A stretch of DNA of 64,000 bases, from assembly GCF_949628215.1 (NCBI RefSeq), contig NC_134279.1, forward strand, positions 81,275,330 through 81,339,329, given 5' to 3'. A model generated the notes under the pieces. The model saw only the letters and a list, made by a program, of their open reading frames with translations. It ran no database searches and was not told the origin of the DNA. Both the position numbers and the translations under genes were made by a program. Shown in pieces: positions 9,310 through 19,137 of the stretch (its first letter is position 1; each line of letters starts with the position of its first letter). The DNA comes from Phalacrocorax aristotelis (taxonomy: Eukaryota > Chordata > Aves > Suliformes > Phalacrocoracidae).

Positions 9310-11188
9310 ATGCTGCCGGCGCTGAGGCGCTGCCGCCCGGGGCCGGCCCTGGGGGTCGCGCTGGGCCCGGGCCCCGCACCGAGCCCCGGCCTCCTCCGGG
9401 CCGCGCCCGCCTGGGGGCCGCGGCTGGTCCCGGCGCGGGGCCGCAAGACCCGGCACGACCCTCCCGCCAAGTCCAAGGCGGAGCGGCTGAAGCTGCCGCC
9501 TCCCGTCGACCCCGAGGAGCTGCTGGTGGTCACCGAGCGGTACCGGCTGCACCGGCTCGTCCTCAAAGCCCTCCGGTACTGGGGCGGGCGTGGGGCTGCG
9601 TGTGGGGCTGCTTATGGGGCAGGGGGCCGGGTGTAGTGCTTCAGGGCTGCTGTGGGGCAGGGGAGGGTTTTAAGGGCTGGTTATAGGGCTGTGGGGCTGC
9701 TGTGGGTCAGGGGAGGGTTGAAGGACTGGCTGTTGCTCTGGATAGGGGGCCGCTGTGGGACGGGGCTGGTTATGGGGTAGGGGGCTGGGTGTAGGGCTGT
9801 GAGGCTGCTGTGGGGCAGGGGAATGTTGGAGGGCTGGCTGTGGCTCGGGGCAGGGGGCTGGTTATGGGGCTGTGGAGTTGCTGTAAGGCAGGGGAGGGTT
9901 GGGCTTGCAGCTCTTTGGTGCTGCTGTGGTGCAGGGGTGGGTTGGGAGGCTGCTTGTGGGGCTGGATGTGGCTCTGTGGGGCCGCTGGGAGGGAGAGGGC
10001 TGGCTGTGGGGCAGGAGGCCGGTTGGGGGGCTGCGGAGAGGGCTGGGGCGTCTGAGGCCGCTTTGGAGCAGGGGCAGCTAGACCCCAGGTTAGTGTGGGG
10101 CTGGGACAGCTGTGGGGCAGCCCTGGGAGAGAGACCCCCCCCCGGGCAGGAGCTCAGCGGCCTCCCCTCGGCTGCGCAGGGCCGAGTTCCGGGCCGAGGT
10201 GCTGCAGAAGAAGCGGGAGGCACTGCTGGCCAGGGAGGACGCGGCGGAGCTGTCGGAGGAGCACCGGCGCCTGATGGCCTGGAACGAGGCAGAGAACGCT
10301 CGGCAGCGGGCACGCAGGTCAGCCCGGCCCCCGACGCTTCGACCTTCCCTTGTGCAGAGCTAAATTTAGCATCTGGATCCGTTAGAGTCAGGCTTAACTT
10401 TTACTGGGACGCTTGGTCTAAATTTTGACTGTTTTTTAAACGAATCTGTTGCGTTTCCGGCACCTCTCGCTGCTGAGGTGTTCGTTACCAACCCCCGGAC
10501 AACCCGCGCTCGGTCCCAAGCCTGTGCCGCGCCTCTCGGTGCGGCTCTGTTCGAAAGCTTTCATGTTTGTCTTTCTTTTTTGCTTCCTTTCCGCGCGGCA
10601 GAGAGGAAAGAATTAGGAAAGAAGAGGAAGACCGGAAGAGGCAGAAGCTGCAGGCTGCGGAGAACAGGGCCAGGATAGTGGAGGCTTTCCTGAAGGAGAA
10701 GGAGAAGGAGGTTCTCCAGCTGCAGGTGAGAGCGGCCGGTGCTCTGTGAGGGACCCGATGGCAGCCCGTGGGAGCCGCAGGCTTATTTTCCAGCAATTTT
10801 CACGCTGGGAGCTGGGAATGCAAGCTTTGGCACCTTCCGGGAGCATTGACAGCCTGTGGAGGTTGAGCTCTGAAAGCAGAGGGTGGGAATAATCCTGAGG
10901 GAGAGAGTAAAGGTTTCCTCCTGCCGAGATCCCAGCAGTGCTGGTGGCATCTTGAGGGCCCTCTGAGACCCGCGAGCTCCACTGGCAGCTCCCGCGCTGC
11001 CCGGAGCGACTCTTCCACTGACGGGTGTTCAGAGCCGCTTCTTGTCCTTCCTTCAGGAAGAAGCCAAAACGTTCATCACCCCTGAGAACCTGGAGGCGCG
11101 GATTGAGGAGTGCCTGGACAACCCTCGCAGCTACAACTTCGCCATCAACAAGGACGGGCAGATCATCAGGCAGACGGGGCTGTCCTAG
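9310..11188 (+). CDS. MRPS26: MRPS26, mitochondrial small ribosomal subunit protein mS26
   Basis: Coding exons are 9310-9575, 10180-10317, 10602-10725 and 11057-11188 (TAG 11186-11188), all with GT/AG sites and consistent phases, giving 219 residues (the human protein is about 205). The N terminus ([15 protein letters not shown]...) is Arg/Ala/Pro-rich without acidic residues, as in a mitochondrial targeting sequence. It continues into [20 protein letters not shown] and [19 protein letters not shown]. Residues from about 90 to 175 form a long, highly charged helix. The C terminus has [20 protein letters not shown] and ends RQTGLS. The protein is a metazoan-specific part of the 28S mitoribosomal subunit, in the mitochondrial matrix. 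No other ATG upstream fits the frame after the GC-box promoter. Its position between GNRH2 and the nonapeptide genes matches mammals. Confidence 0.96.
9590..10080. repeat. Minisatellite-like GGGGCTG array in MRPS26 intron 1
   Basis: Imperfect repeats of TGGGGCTGCTGTGGGGCAGG followed by GGAGGGTT recur every 50-70 bases. They fill most of MRPS26 intron 1. No coding content was seen. Confidence 0.85.
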
Positions 11189-11611
11189 CGGCCCAGGCTT
11201 GGGGGTTTCCCTCTGGGGGCTCCGCTTATGAGCTGGTTCCTCCCTCTTCATGTATAAATCAACCACAGAATTGTTGGAGAAAGCCCGTGGGTCTGGCCGT
11301 GGTTCTTCCGAAGGGTTAACGCCTGTGGGAGGGAGGGTGAGGGGGAAACTTGGGATTGTGACGTGCTTTTGGAAGGAAACGAGGCCTGAACGGCCCCGTG
11401 GAAAACACTGAGCTGCCACCCTTGGTTGTGGGCAGACAGAATTAATCGTGTCTCTATTTTCTGCTGTGATGGAAGGATCCGTCCTTCCTCCTTGTGTTTT
11501 AAACCCGCCTTCGTGCATCCCTTGGTGCAGCTAAATGGGAAGATGGTGCAGAGGGCATCGAAGTGATGCTGGCGTTTTCCTGTCTCCTTTTCCGCCCCCC
11601 TTCAGCCTTAT

Positions 11612-12345
11612 GTCCTGAGTTGGAAGGGACCCACAAGGCCCACCGAGCCCAGCTCCCGTCCCTGCACAGGACACCCCAAATTCACACCGTGTCTCTGAGG
11701 GCCTTGTCCAAGTGCTTCTGGAACATCGCCAGGCTGGTGCCGTGATGCCTCCCTGGGGAGCCTGTGCCAGGGCTCCACCGCCCTCGGGGGGAAGGACCTT
11801 CTCCTAATGCCCAGCCTAACCCTCCCCTGGCACAGCTCCCTGCCCTTCCCTCGGGGCCTGGCGTTGGGCACCAGAGAGCAGAGACCAGCCCTGCCCCTCC
11901 TCCTGCCCTTGGGAGGGAGCTGCAGAGCGCCATGAGGGCTGCCCTCGGCCTCCTCTGCTCCAGGCTGAGCAACCCAAGGGACTTCAGCTGCTCCCTGTAC
12001 GATTTCCCCTCTAAACCCTTCCCCAGCCCCGTGGCCTCCTCTGGACACTCTCCAGTAGCTTTATACCCTTGATGTCCTGCGGCGCCCAACGCTGCCCACA
12101 GCACTTGGGGTGAGGCCGCCGCAGAGCGGGACAATCCCCCCCCTCACCCGGCTGCGATGCAGGGCTCGGTGCCCCCCAGGGCACGGCTGGCCCCCTGGGC
12201 TGCCAGGGCACACTGGGGGCTCGTGTTCAGCCTGCCGTCGGCCAGAGCCCCCAGGTCCCTGCAGAGCTGCTCCCCAGCCCCTCGTTCCCCAGGCTGGCTG
12301 TACGTCTGCCGCCCGGGGTCAGGCTGTAGGTAATGCTGTAGTTAC
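11612..12345 (-). mobile_element. CR1 LINE fragment
   Basis: This has a minus-strand CR1 3' end (GAGTTGGAAGGGACCCACAA) and continues through ORF2-derived sequence such as GTGCCAGGGCTCCACCGCCC. It is closest to the plus-strand copy at 26365, with which it shares the block around CCAAGTGCTTCTGGAACATC. The right border is approximate. It separates MRPS26 from the mesotocin 3' end. Confidence 0.88.
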
Positions 12346-12659
12346 TCCGGGCGTGCTTTGGCAGTTTGGGCTTGTCGTGGCCCTGTGGGTGGAGCCGCGC
12401 TCTCAGCTTCCCCCCAGACCAGCTCGTTTTGGGCTGCCCTATGCCAGCTGGGGCTTTGCTGGGGTTCAGCCCAGCTCTGGGCTCAGGTCCCCCCGCCCTC
12501 CCTCGCTCGCATAAAACACAAACCATAAGAATTGACCTTAAATCCTTGATTTTTTTTATCCGTCTTCCTAAAAACAGCTTTTTCTTCCCACCTGAGCCAG
12601 CCCCTAAACCAGCCAAGCACACAAAAAAATCGCAGACGTTTTACTTTTCCTGTACAAGT

Positions 12660-12665
12660 TTTATT
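12660..12665 (-). other. OXT: Mesotocin poly(A) signal AATAAA
   Basis: TTTATT on the plus strand reads AATAAA on the minus strand, 114 bases past the mesotocin stop. It is the nearest signal downstream and gives a short 3' UTR typical of nonapeptide genes. Confidence 0.8.
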
Positions 12666-12779
12666 TTTAAGATTGTTGCTTAAATCTGAGCCAGACCTTG
12701 GCGCTTCTGTTCCAGGCTGGATGCGGGGCTGCTGTGGCGTGGTCCATGAGGGGTCCCGCCGGTCCTTCCCTAGGGCGGC

Positions 12780-14855
12780 CTAGGCAAACGGCATCTCCTG
12801 GTCGCAGGATGAGTCGGCCACGCAGCCATCTGCGCGGGGAGAGAAAGGGGAGAGCGCGGCGGGCGTGAGGCGGTGTGAACCAGCCCTCGACGCCCCCCCG
12901 GCCCTGGGGCTCAATACCATGGAGCTGAGCCGGCGCTGGCACTGCGCCCTCCGGCTCCCCCAGAATTGCACTAGGGTCTTGGGTAGGGTCTGCCTTGGGG
13001 GGCAGGCCGGTATTTGGGGGCTTTTTAGAATGCTGTGATGAAAGGCTGAGGGGGCACAAGGTGCTGCAGGAGCCCTGCTACTCTCTCAACCCCCTAAATT
13101 TGGTTGCTCTCCGCTTTCCCCCTTCCCGGAAACCTGCGGGGCTGTGATTGCCTTCCCTGGGGTCGGGATGACAACTGCCCGGGGCAGGATGGCCCTGGCT
13201 GTCGGGCAGACGGACGGACAGATGGGACAACGATCATCCCTTGGGCGCCATCCCCTCTCCCACTGTCACGGCGGGTGACTGGGGCCCTGGGGCGGACACG
13301 GGCCCGGCGCTGCCCTCACCGCTGCTGCAGCAGAGGCCGGGGGCCGCGCAGCTCCCTCCGCTCCCGCCGCAGGGCTTGCGGCCCGACTCGCAGGGTGTTG
13401 GCAGGAAGGTTTCCTCCCGGCACCGCAAGGTTTCCGAGGTACCGATGTAACAGCCCAGCTCTTCTCCGCAGCAGATGTTGGGGCCGAAGCAGCGGCCCTT
13501 GTTCCTGGGGCCGCAGGGCATGCACTGCTCGGGGAATCACAGTCATAGAACCACAGAGTCATTGAGACCTCTAGGATGATCAAGTCCAACCGCCAACCCA
13601 ACACCCCCAGGCCTCCTAAACCATGTCCCCAAGTGCCACGTCTGCACAGTGTTTGAACCCCCCCAGGGATGGAGACTCCCCCACCTCCCTGGGCAGCCTG
13701 TGCCAGGGCCTGACCGCTCTGGCAGGGAAGGCATTTTCCCTCATCTCCAACCTAAACCTCCCCTGACGCAGCCTGAGGCCGTTCCCTCTCGCCCTGTCCC
13801 TGGTGACTTGGGAGCAGAGACCGACCCCCCCCTCACTCCAGCCCCTCTCAGGCAGCTGCAGAGAGCGAGAAGGGCTCCCCTCAGCCCCCTCTCCTCCAGG
13901 CTAAACCCCCCCAGCCCCCTCAGCTGCCCCCCAGCACACTTGTGCTCCAGACCCTGCCCCAGCCCCGCTGCCCTTCTCTGGACACGCTCCAGCCCCTCCA
14001 GGCCCTTCTTGTCCCGAGGGGCCCAAACCTGAGCCCAGCATTCGAGGTGGGGCCTCCCCAGGGCCGAGCACAGGGGCCCCATCCCTGCCCGGCTCCTGCT
14101 GGCCACACCAGGGCTGACACAAGCCCGGGGGCTGGTGGCCTCCTTGGCCACCTGGGCACTGCTGGCTCATGCCCAGCCGGCTGTCAGCCAGCACCCCCAG
14201 GGCCTTCTCCGCCGGGCACTTCCCAGCCCCTCTGCCCCAGGCCTGGGGCGCTGCCTGGGGTTGGTGTGACCCAAGGGCAGGACCCGGCACTTGGCCTTGT
14301 TAAACCTCACACAACTGGCCTCGGCCCATGGATCCAGCCTGTCCAGGTCCCTCTGCAGAGCCTTCCTGCCCTCCAGCAGATCAATGCTCCTGCCCAACTT
14401 GGTGTCATCTGCAAACATACTGAGGGCGCACTTGATCCCCTTGTCCAGGTCACAGCTAAAGATACTAAACAAGACCGACCCCAACATTGAGCCCTGGGGA
14501 GCCCCGCTTGTGACCAGCCGCCAACTGGATTTAGCCCCGGTCACCACAACTCTCTGGGGAAGAAGCAGGGGGAGCGTTACCCAGGGAAGTGCGCCGGCAT
14601 TGAACCTTTCCCCTGCTCCTTTCCTCCGTCCTGCCGGCACCTTCCCTGCAGGAGCCCTGGGAAGGCTCGGGGAGGACTGGGAGAAGGAAAGGAGCGGGTT
14701 TGGCAATCTCCCAACCTGCCGGGACGTACCTTCCTGATGTCCATGTCCATGTCCAGGATGGCGCGTTTGCCCCCGATGGGGCAGTTCTGGATGTAGCACG
14801 CGGAGGAGAGCGCCAGGAGCCCCAGGAGGCAGACGGCGAGCACCTTGCAGGGCAT
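12780..14855 (-). CDS. OXT: Mesotocin-neurophysin I precursor (oxytocin orthologue)
   Basis: Coding exons, in transcript order, are 14730-14855, 13320-13524 and 12780-12829 (stop 12780-12782), 126 residues. Residues 1-19 ([19 protein letters not shown]) are a signal peptide. Residues 20-28 are CYIQNCPIG, the bird, reptile and amphibian mesotocin, followed by GKR for amidation and cleavage. The neurophysin follows with all 14 expected cysteines ([19 protein letters not shown] ... DGCVADSSC). It folds around the hormone, pairs it for storage and is released with it. The protein is made in hypothalamic magnocellular neurons and secreted from the posterior pituitary. The three-exon plan, with junctions after the linker Lys and after CCSS, is that of the whole family. 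Compared with the vasotocin exon 2 next door it has one extra codon near [12 protein letters not shown]1 fills most of intron 1. The start ATG sits about 50 bases after a TATA box. Confidence 0.96.
13540..14555 (-). mobile_element. CR1 LINE fragment with reverse transcriptase core, in mesotocin intron 1
   Basis: About 1 kb of a minus-strand CR1 of the same subfamily as the copies at 2982 and 44886, but longer. The translation of its 5' part holds a reverse transcriptase core: [12 protein letters not shown], then FADDTKLG (the F/YADD catalytic motif). It then enters the spacer region before the 3' tail at 13540-13600. It is 5' truncated, with no endonuclease part. It shares transcriptional orientation with mesotocin, so it lies sense in the pre-mRNA. 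Confidence 0.93.
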
Positions 14856-14905
14856 GGCCGCGGTGTCGGGAAGTTTTCGGCTTCTCATCCCGGCGAGCGG
14901 GCACG

Positions 14906-14913
14906 TATATATA
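14906..14913 (-). promoter_or_regulatory. OXT: Mesotocin TATA box
   Basis: TATATATA lies 51-58 bases upstream of the mesotocin ATG on the minus strand. A start about 30 bases downstream (near 14880) would give a 5' UTR of about 25 bases, as in related nonapeptide genes. Confidence 0.8.
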
Positions 14914-15015
14914 GCGCCGGCTCCTTGCTTACGCATGCTGGCACCGGCGTCACCCATTTTCCTTAAAAACCACAAGGCATTGCTTTCCACACCGAAGGGC
15001 TCTGCTAATAGCCGG

Positions 15016-15038
15016 AGGTCAAGGACGTGAGGTCAAGG
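15016..15038 (-). promoter_or_regulatory. OXT: Putative composite hormone response element of mesotocin (two AGGTCAAGG direct repeats)
   Basis: AGGTCAAGG occurs twice on the plus strand, at 15016-15024 and 15030-15038. The AGGTCA half-sites are thus eight bases apart, and the minus strand reads CCTTGACCT twice. The element lies about 140-160 bases upstream of the inferred mesotocin start. The mammalian oxytocin promoter has a known composite element of TGACCTTGACC type near -160 that binds nuclear receptors (ER, COUP-TF, TR, RAR). Motif and distance both match. The function is inferred. Confidence 0.6.
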
Positions 15039-15039
15039 C

Positions 15040-16580
15040 CAAGGTGTTGGTTTTCTCCTTGCTGATGACTGCAACTGTGGTGGCAACAGCAGCGGGGGGG
15101 ATGTGTGGAGGCTGCGGATGCTGCCCGGGGATCAAGTCCCTTCTCTACCGACCCCGGGGGGCTGCTGAGCTGTGCCTCATCACTCCGGGTCCCACTGGGA
15201 GCCCTCTGGCGTGGGGCGGGTGGGGAGGAGGGCAGGTGTCTCCATGTCCTGGTGGGGTGCATCCACCCAGGAGGAGGGCGAGGGCAGCGGGTGGGGGTGT
15301 GTGTTGTACTTTCCTCAGCTTCAAATCTCTCCTTCTGGGGAGAAACCAAACCTGGGTCCTCCTCCAGGATGGGAAAGTGGGGTGAGGAACGTGGGGTCTG
15401 TCCTTTCCACCCAGCTCTGCCTGGCAGTTTTGGGAAGGCAAACGCTGGGCTCGTCTCGCGCCGGGACAGCGGTGACACCAAGGCCAGCCTTTAGCTTTCA
15501 TCTAACAGCACCGAGGCAACCTGGGACCAGCAAACCTCATTGATGAAAGCCTGAAAACACAAATTCTCCCTCGTTTCTGCCCTGGAGCAGCACCTGGGGC
15601 TTGAACGTGACGCCCTGGACCACGTCACCGGCAGCAAAGGAGCCCCTGAAGAAACAGCCCAAAGACTGGTGGGATCACGTAGTGTCCGCTCGCCTTCGTT
15701 ACCACAATTAAGAGCTTCGCAGCTTGAATAAATTCTTTCTGCTGTGGAGAAATCTTGTGTCTAGCGAGACCGTCATCCCGGTCCCTCCCCGGCGCCTGCT
15801 TAATTGGGAATTAGGCAGCCCGGAGCCTGAGCGCTGTGACCTCTTCTCGTCCCCTCCAGCCACGCTTCAAAATCTGCCACTTAGCGAGGCCGCGGCGAGG
15901 TCCTTGTCCTGGCAGGGGTCAGGCAGCCGTGACTCCGCGTCCCCAGGGACGAGCCGCGCGCTGGGATCCATGTTAATGGGTTGGAAACAGGGCTTAGCAC
16001 CTGCCGAGCGATGTCCCAGCAGCTCGGCCCCGGCTGCTGTCCCACCATGGGGCTGGGGAGGGGAAAATCCACCATCCAGGAGCCCCTACGGCCATCCTGG
16101 GTGTGCCCGGACCCCCGTGGGCAGGGCTGGGATGTGTCTTGGGGAGAAAAGTGTGAAAAATAACCTCAATTATCATCTCCTGGTGCTTTTTGGGGACCTT
16201 GACACCCCGATGCTGAGGCTCCCGTCAGCCTGGAGCACTGCCCCGGCCCAGCCAGGCATCCCCATTGCCACGGGAGAGGTTGGGGTTCACATCCTGCACC
16301 CCGGGCCAGGCTGAGTGCCAAGGCTGGACTTAACAGGCTCATTTCTTCATTCCAGGGGTGTCCAGCTCAGGGTCACCCACCCATAACAGCACTGCTGCTT
16401 TCCCAATAGTTTTGGGGTGATTTTGGGGTCTGTCCCCACCCCCCACCTCCCCAGGGCTGGGAGAAGGTGCTTGTTGCGGGGCCCAGGGTTAACCCTGCTC
16501 CCCCTTGGGGGTGCAGGGAGCTGATGTGGGCAGGATGGGGCCCGCCAGCGCGGACAAGCTCCACCTCCCTGGAGGTGCCA
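15040..16580. other. Vasotocin-mesotocin intergenic region, distal to the mesotocin promoter
   Basis: No gene is recognised. The sequence is mixed GC-rich DNA without clear repeats. In mammals the spacer between the two nonapeptide genes holds cell-type enhancers, so regulatory content is likely, but I can point to no specific site. Confidence 0.4.
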
Positions 16581-16595
16581 CCTCCCTCAGGGACA

Positions 16596-16675
16596 TTATA
16601 AAGTACGAGCTGTCCCCGGTGCCCTGGCCAGATCCCAGCCCAGAGCGAGCTTGGAGCAGGGACCCCGCAGGGTAA
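16596..16675 (+). other. Candidate TATA box, first exon and splice donor of an unassigned plus-strand transcript
   Basis: CATTATAAAGTACGAG near 16596 is a good TATA box. About 75 bases on comes a strong donor, CCGCAGG|GTAAGAG at about 16674. A pyrimidine-rich acceptor, TTCTTTCCCTTTAG, ends at 17124, just before the vasotocin 3' end. The pieces would form a short spliced RNA antisense to and overlapping the vasotocin tail. There is no recognisable protein. This may be coincidence. Confidence 0.3.
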
Positions 16676-17337
16676 GAGAGGTTGGTTGGGGGTAGGGGAC
16701 AGGGTTGGGGTAACGTACCCCAAATCTGGGGGCTGATCCTGCCTGTCGGTGTCTGGTGGGGACCAGTTCGGTGAGCGATGGTGGGGGAAGAGAGAGGCGT
16801 ATGACGCTGGGAACCCAAATCTTTCCACTCTTGGGGTTTTATCTCTGTGGTTTTCCTTAATTTTTTTATCATTTTTAGTTGATGTAGCTTGATTCCGCCT
16901 GCTGGGCTGGTCCCTGAAGGCAATAGGGAACCGAATCTGCCCCAAAGAAGGGTCTTGGCCACGAGATGACATGACGGTGGCACCTCCCGGGGCGCGATGC
17001 CCCAGTCTCCAGGGGCTGGGGGTGCTGGGAGGCTCAGTGCCTATGAGTGCTGCTGGGGCTTCTGGGGTGGGACTCGATGGCCGGATCCCCAGGGCCAGCT
17101 CTGCCTGATCTTCTTTCCCTTTAGTCCTGCAAGGACAGGGCTAAACCCTGTCCCCAGCCCAGCAAAACCACTGTGGACGGGAGCCCAACCACATGGGGCT
17201 GGAAGGGGATTTGGGGAGAGGGAGACGGAGACACAACAACCCCCCCCCCATATCCCCAAGCCCCAGATGGGTCCCCCAGAGCCCCCCTTGCTGCACCCCC
17301 AGCGCCCCGGACAAAGCCACCACAGTGCACGAGGACT

Positions 17338-17343
17338 TTTATT
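17338..17343 (-). other. AVP: Vasotocin poly(A) signal AATAAA
   Basis: TTTATT on the plus strand is AATAAA on the minus strand, 69 bases beyond the vasotocin stop codon. It is the first signal downstream. Confidence 0.85.
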
Positions 17344-17411
17344 GGGTCTCATATTTACAAGGCTGGGGTGGGGGGATCGGTGCCGGTGCGGGAGACGCCC
17401 GGCGCCCCGGC

Positions 17412-19056
17412 TCAGAGGAGGGGGTGCTTGCCCTGCTGCTGCTGCTGCTGCCGGTTCGCCAAGTGCATCAGCTTGAGGAGCAAATCTCCAGCCGAGCCAT
17501 CCAGCACCGTCAGGTTTTTCTCCGCCACCTCCTGAGCCCCGTCGCTGCCCTCGTCCAGGCAGCCGGCGTCCATCGCGCAGGTTTCTGCAACGGAAAGCGA
17601 AAAAAAACACACCACCGTGACGGGATGGGTTTTTTAGGGCCATGAGTGGCTTATTTTCAGGTGGGGAAGAGGTTGGCAGCGGCCGGGGGTGCCCGCAGAG
17701 CTCACGCTGCACCGGCATCCCTCCCGTTAACCGGGGAGCGGGGCCGGCTGGGCTTTTTCTGGCACATCGGGGAGGTTGTGTGCGCCTGGCCGGGAAATAC
17801 CTCCTGCGGCGGCTCGGGAGGGGGCTCCGAGCCCAATCCTTGTCATGGAATCGTGGCATGGTTTGGGTTGGAAGGGACCTTTAGAGCCCACCCAGCCCAA
17901 CCCCCTGCAGTGAGCAGGGACACCCCCAACCAGATCAGGTCGCTCAGAGCCCCGTCCAGCCTGGTCTTGGGTGTTCCCAGGGATGGGGCATCAACCACCT
18001 CTTGGGGCAGCCTGGGCCAGGGTTTCACCACTCTCATAGCAAAACATTTCTTCCTTAGATCCAGCCTAAATCTGCCTGTCCCCATATTATCCCAAAATGG
18101 AGACAACACCGCTGCAGCTCCGTGCCTCAGTTTCCCCTTTGGCAGGACCAACCCATGCCGTTGCCATCCCCCCATGGTCCCAAGACACCCCAAACTCTCC
18201 TCCGCAGTCTCCCACCCTGGCAACCCCCATCTTACCGGCGGTGCAGCAGATGCCAGGTGCGGCGCAGCGGCCGCCGGAGCCGCAGGGCTGCCCACCGGCC
18301 TGGCAGGGTGAAGGCAGGTAGTCTTCCTCGGCGCAGCGCTGTGTCTCGGCTGTGCCCAGGTAACAGCCCAGCTCTGCGCCGCAGCAGATGCCGGGGCCGA
18401 AGCAGTTGCCTCTGTTCCCGGGGCCGCAGGGCATGCACTGGGGTGGTGGGGGCGGGGTGTCAGATGGAGCCCCTTGAGTCCCTCATACCCCCAGAAAAAG
18501 TGGGGTACGCCCTGCTTTCACTCCCCTTGAAAACAGCCCCCCCACCCCGCTTCGCCAGCCCTGGCGGTGCCACGATGGCACGGGGTGACCTGGCTCATCC
18601 CCGCCACCAGCAGTTTTGGGGGCTGCCCACTGCTCCCCCTTGTGTCCTCCCCATCTCTGCTCTATGGGGGTGCTGTGTCCCCCCATGGGGTGCTCAGCTG
18701 TGGCTGAGCCCAGGCCTGTCCTTGAGGTGACAACAGCATTATGGGGGGTGGGAATGTCACTCATTCCTCCGCCACTGCCCCACCACATGCCCTTGGGCAT
18801 GTCCCCCAACCTTCCCCAAAACAGGGTGCACCACGCTGCTTGGGGGGAGCGCAGCACAGCCAAGGGTGCCCGCAGGTGGCGGGGAGCCTCTGCACCCCAC
18901 TAAGCCCCTCTGCCCCCCCAAACCCCCATCCCGTACCTGTCGGAGGGCTGTGTCGGCCAGGGCCCGCTTGCCGCCCCGCGGGCAGTTCTGGATGTAGCAG
19001 GCGGAGGACAAGGCGAGGAGGCAGAGGAAGGAGAGGGGCAGCGAAGGCTCTGCCAT
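17412..19056 (-). CDS. AVP: Vasotocin-neurophysin II precursor (vasopressin orthologue)
   Basis: Coding exons are 18937-19056, 18236-18437 and 17412-17584 (stop 17412-17414), 164 residues. A 19-residue signal peptide ([19 protein letters not shown]) precedes CYIQNCPRG, arginine vasotocin, then GKR. The neurophysin has [19 protein letters not shown] and the rest of the 14 cysteines. The last exon adds a copeptin-like tail with an NLT N-glycosylation site, the leucine-rich LLLKLMHLA and six glutamines. No Arg cleavage site separates neurophysin from this tail, so both probably stay joined, as is known for non-mammalian precursors. Vasotocin is the avian antidiuretic and oviposition hormone, made in hypothalamic neurons and acting on V1/V2-type receptors. 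The gene lies upstream of mesotocin on the same strand, so the pair is head to tail. A CR1 sits in intron 2. In the literature the avian gene is also called AVT. Confidence 0.97.
17433..17450 (-). repeat. (CAG)6 tract in vasotocin exon 3
   Basis: Six pure CAG codons on the minus strand give the Gln run before GKHPLL at the end of the copeptin-like tail. From memory the chicken protein has fewer glutamines here, so the length probably varies among birds. Confidence 0.9.
17844..18090 (-). mobile_element. CR1 LINE 3' fragment in vasotocin intron 2
   Basis: It begins with the reverse complement of a CR1 tail (CATGGAATCGTGGCATGG, then TTTGGGTTGGAAGGGACC) and runs through GCATCAACCACCTCTTGGGG to TTCCTTAGATCCAGCCTAAA. 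It is an ordinary 5'-truncated copy of about 245 bases in the same transcriptional orientation as the host gene. Confidence 0.93.
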
Positions 19057-19137
19057 GACGGAGGGTGCTCACAGCCGTGCCACGCGTGCCAGGGGAAGCC
19101 GCTCGCTTTGCATCTGGCCCCGTGCTGCGCCTGCCGC

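Noticed and set aside
7870-9325. Several plus-strand open frames of 217-390 codons in the 90-bp array
   Set aside because: The unit length is a multiple of three and lacks stops, so several frames are open at once. The products are pure repeat text.
9681-10313. 210-codon minus-strand frame in MRPS26 intron 1
   Set aside because: It reads through the GGGGCTG array and the antisense of MRPS26 exon 2. Composition is Pro/Ala/Ser repeat-like.
13741-14290. Minus-strand open frames in mesotocin intron 1 as a host gene
   Set aside because: They fall within a CR1 fragment and repeat almost identically at 3184-3549 and 46049-46445.
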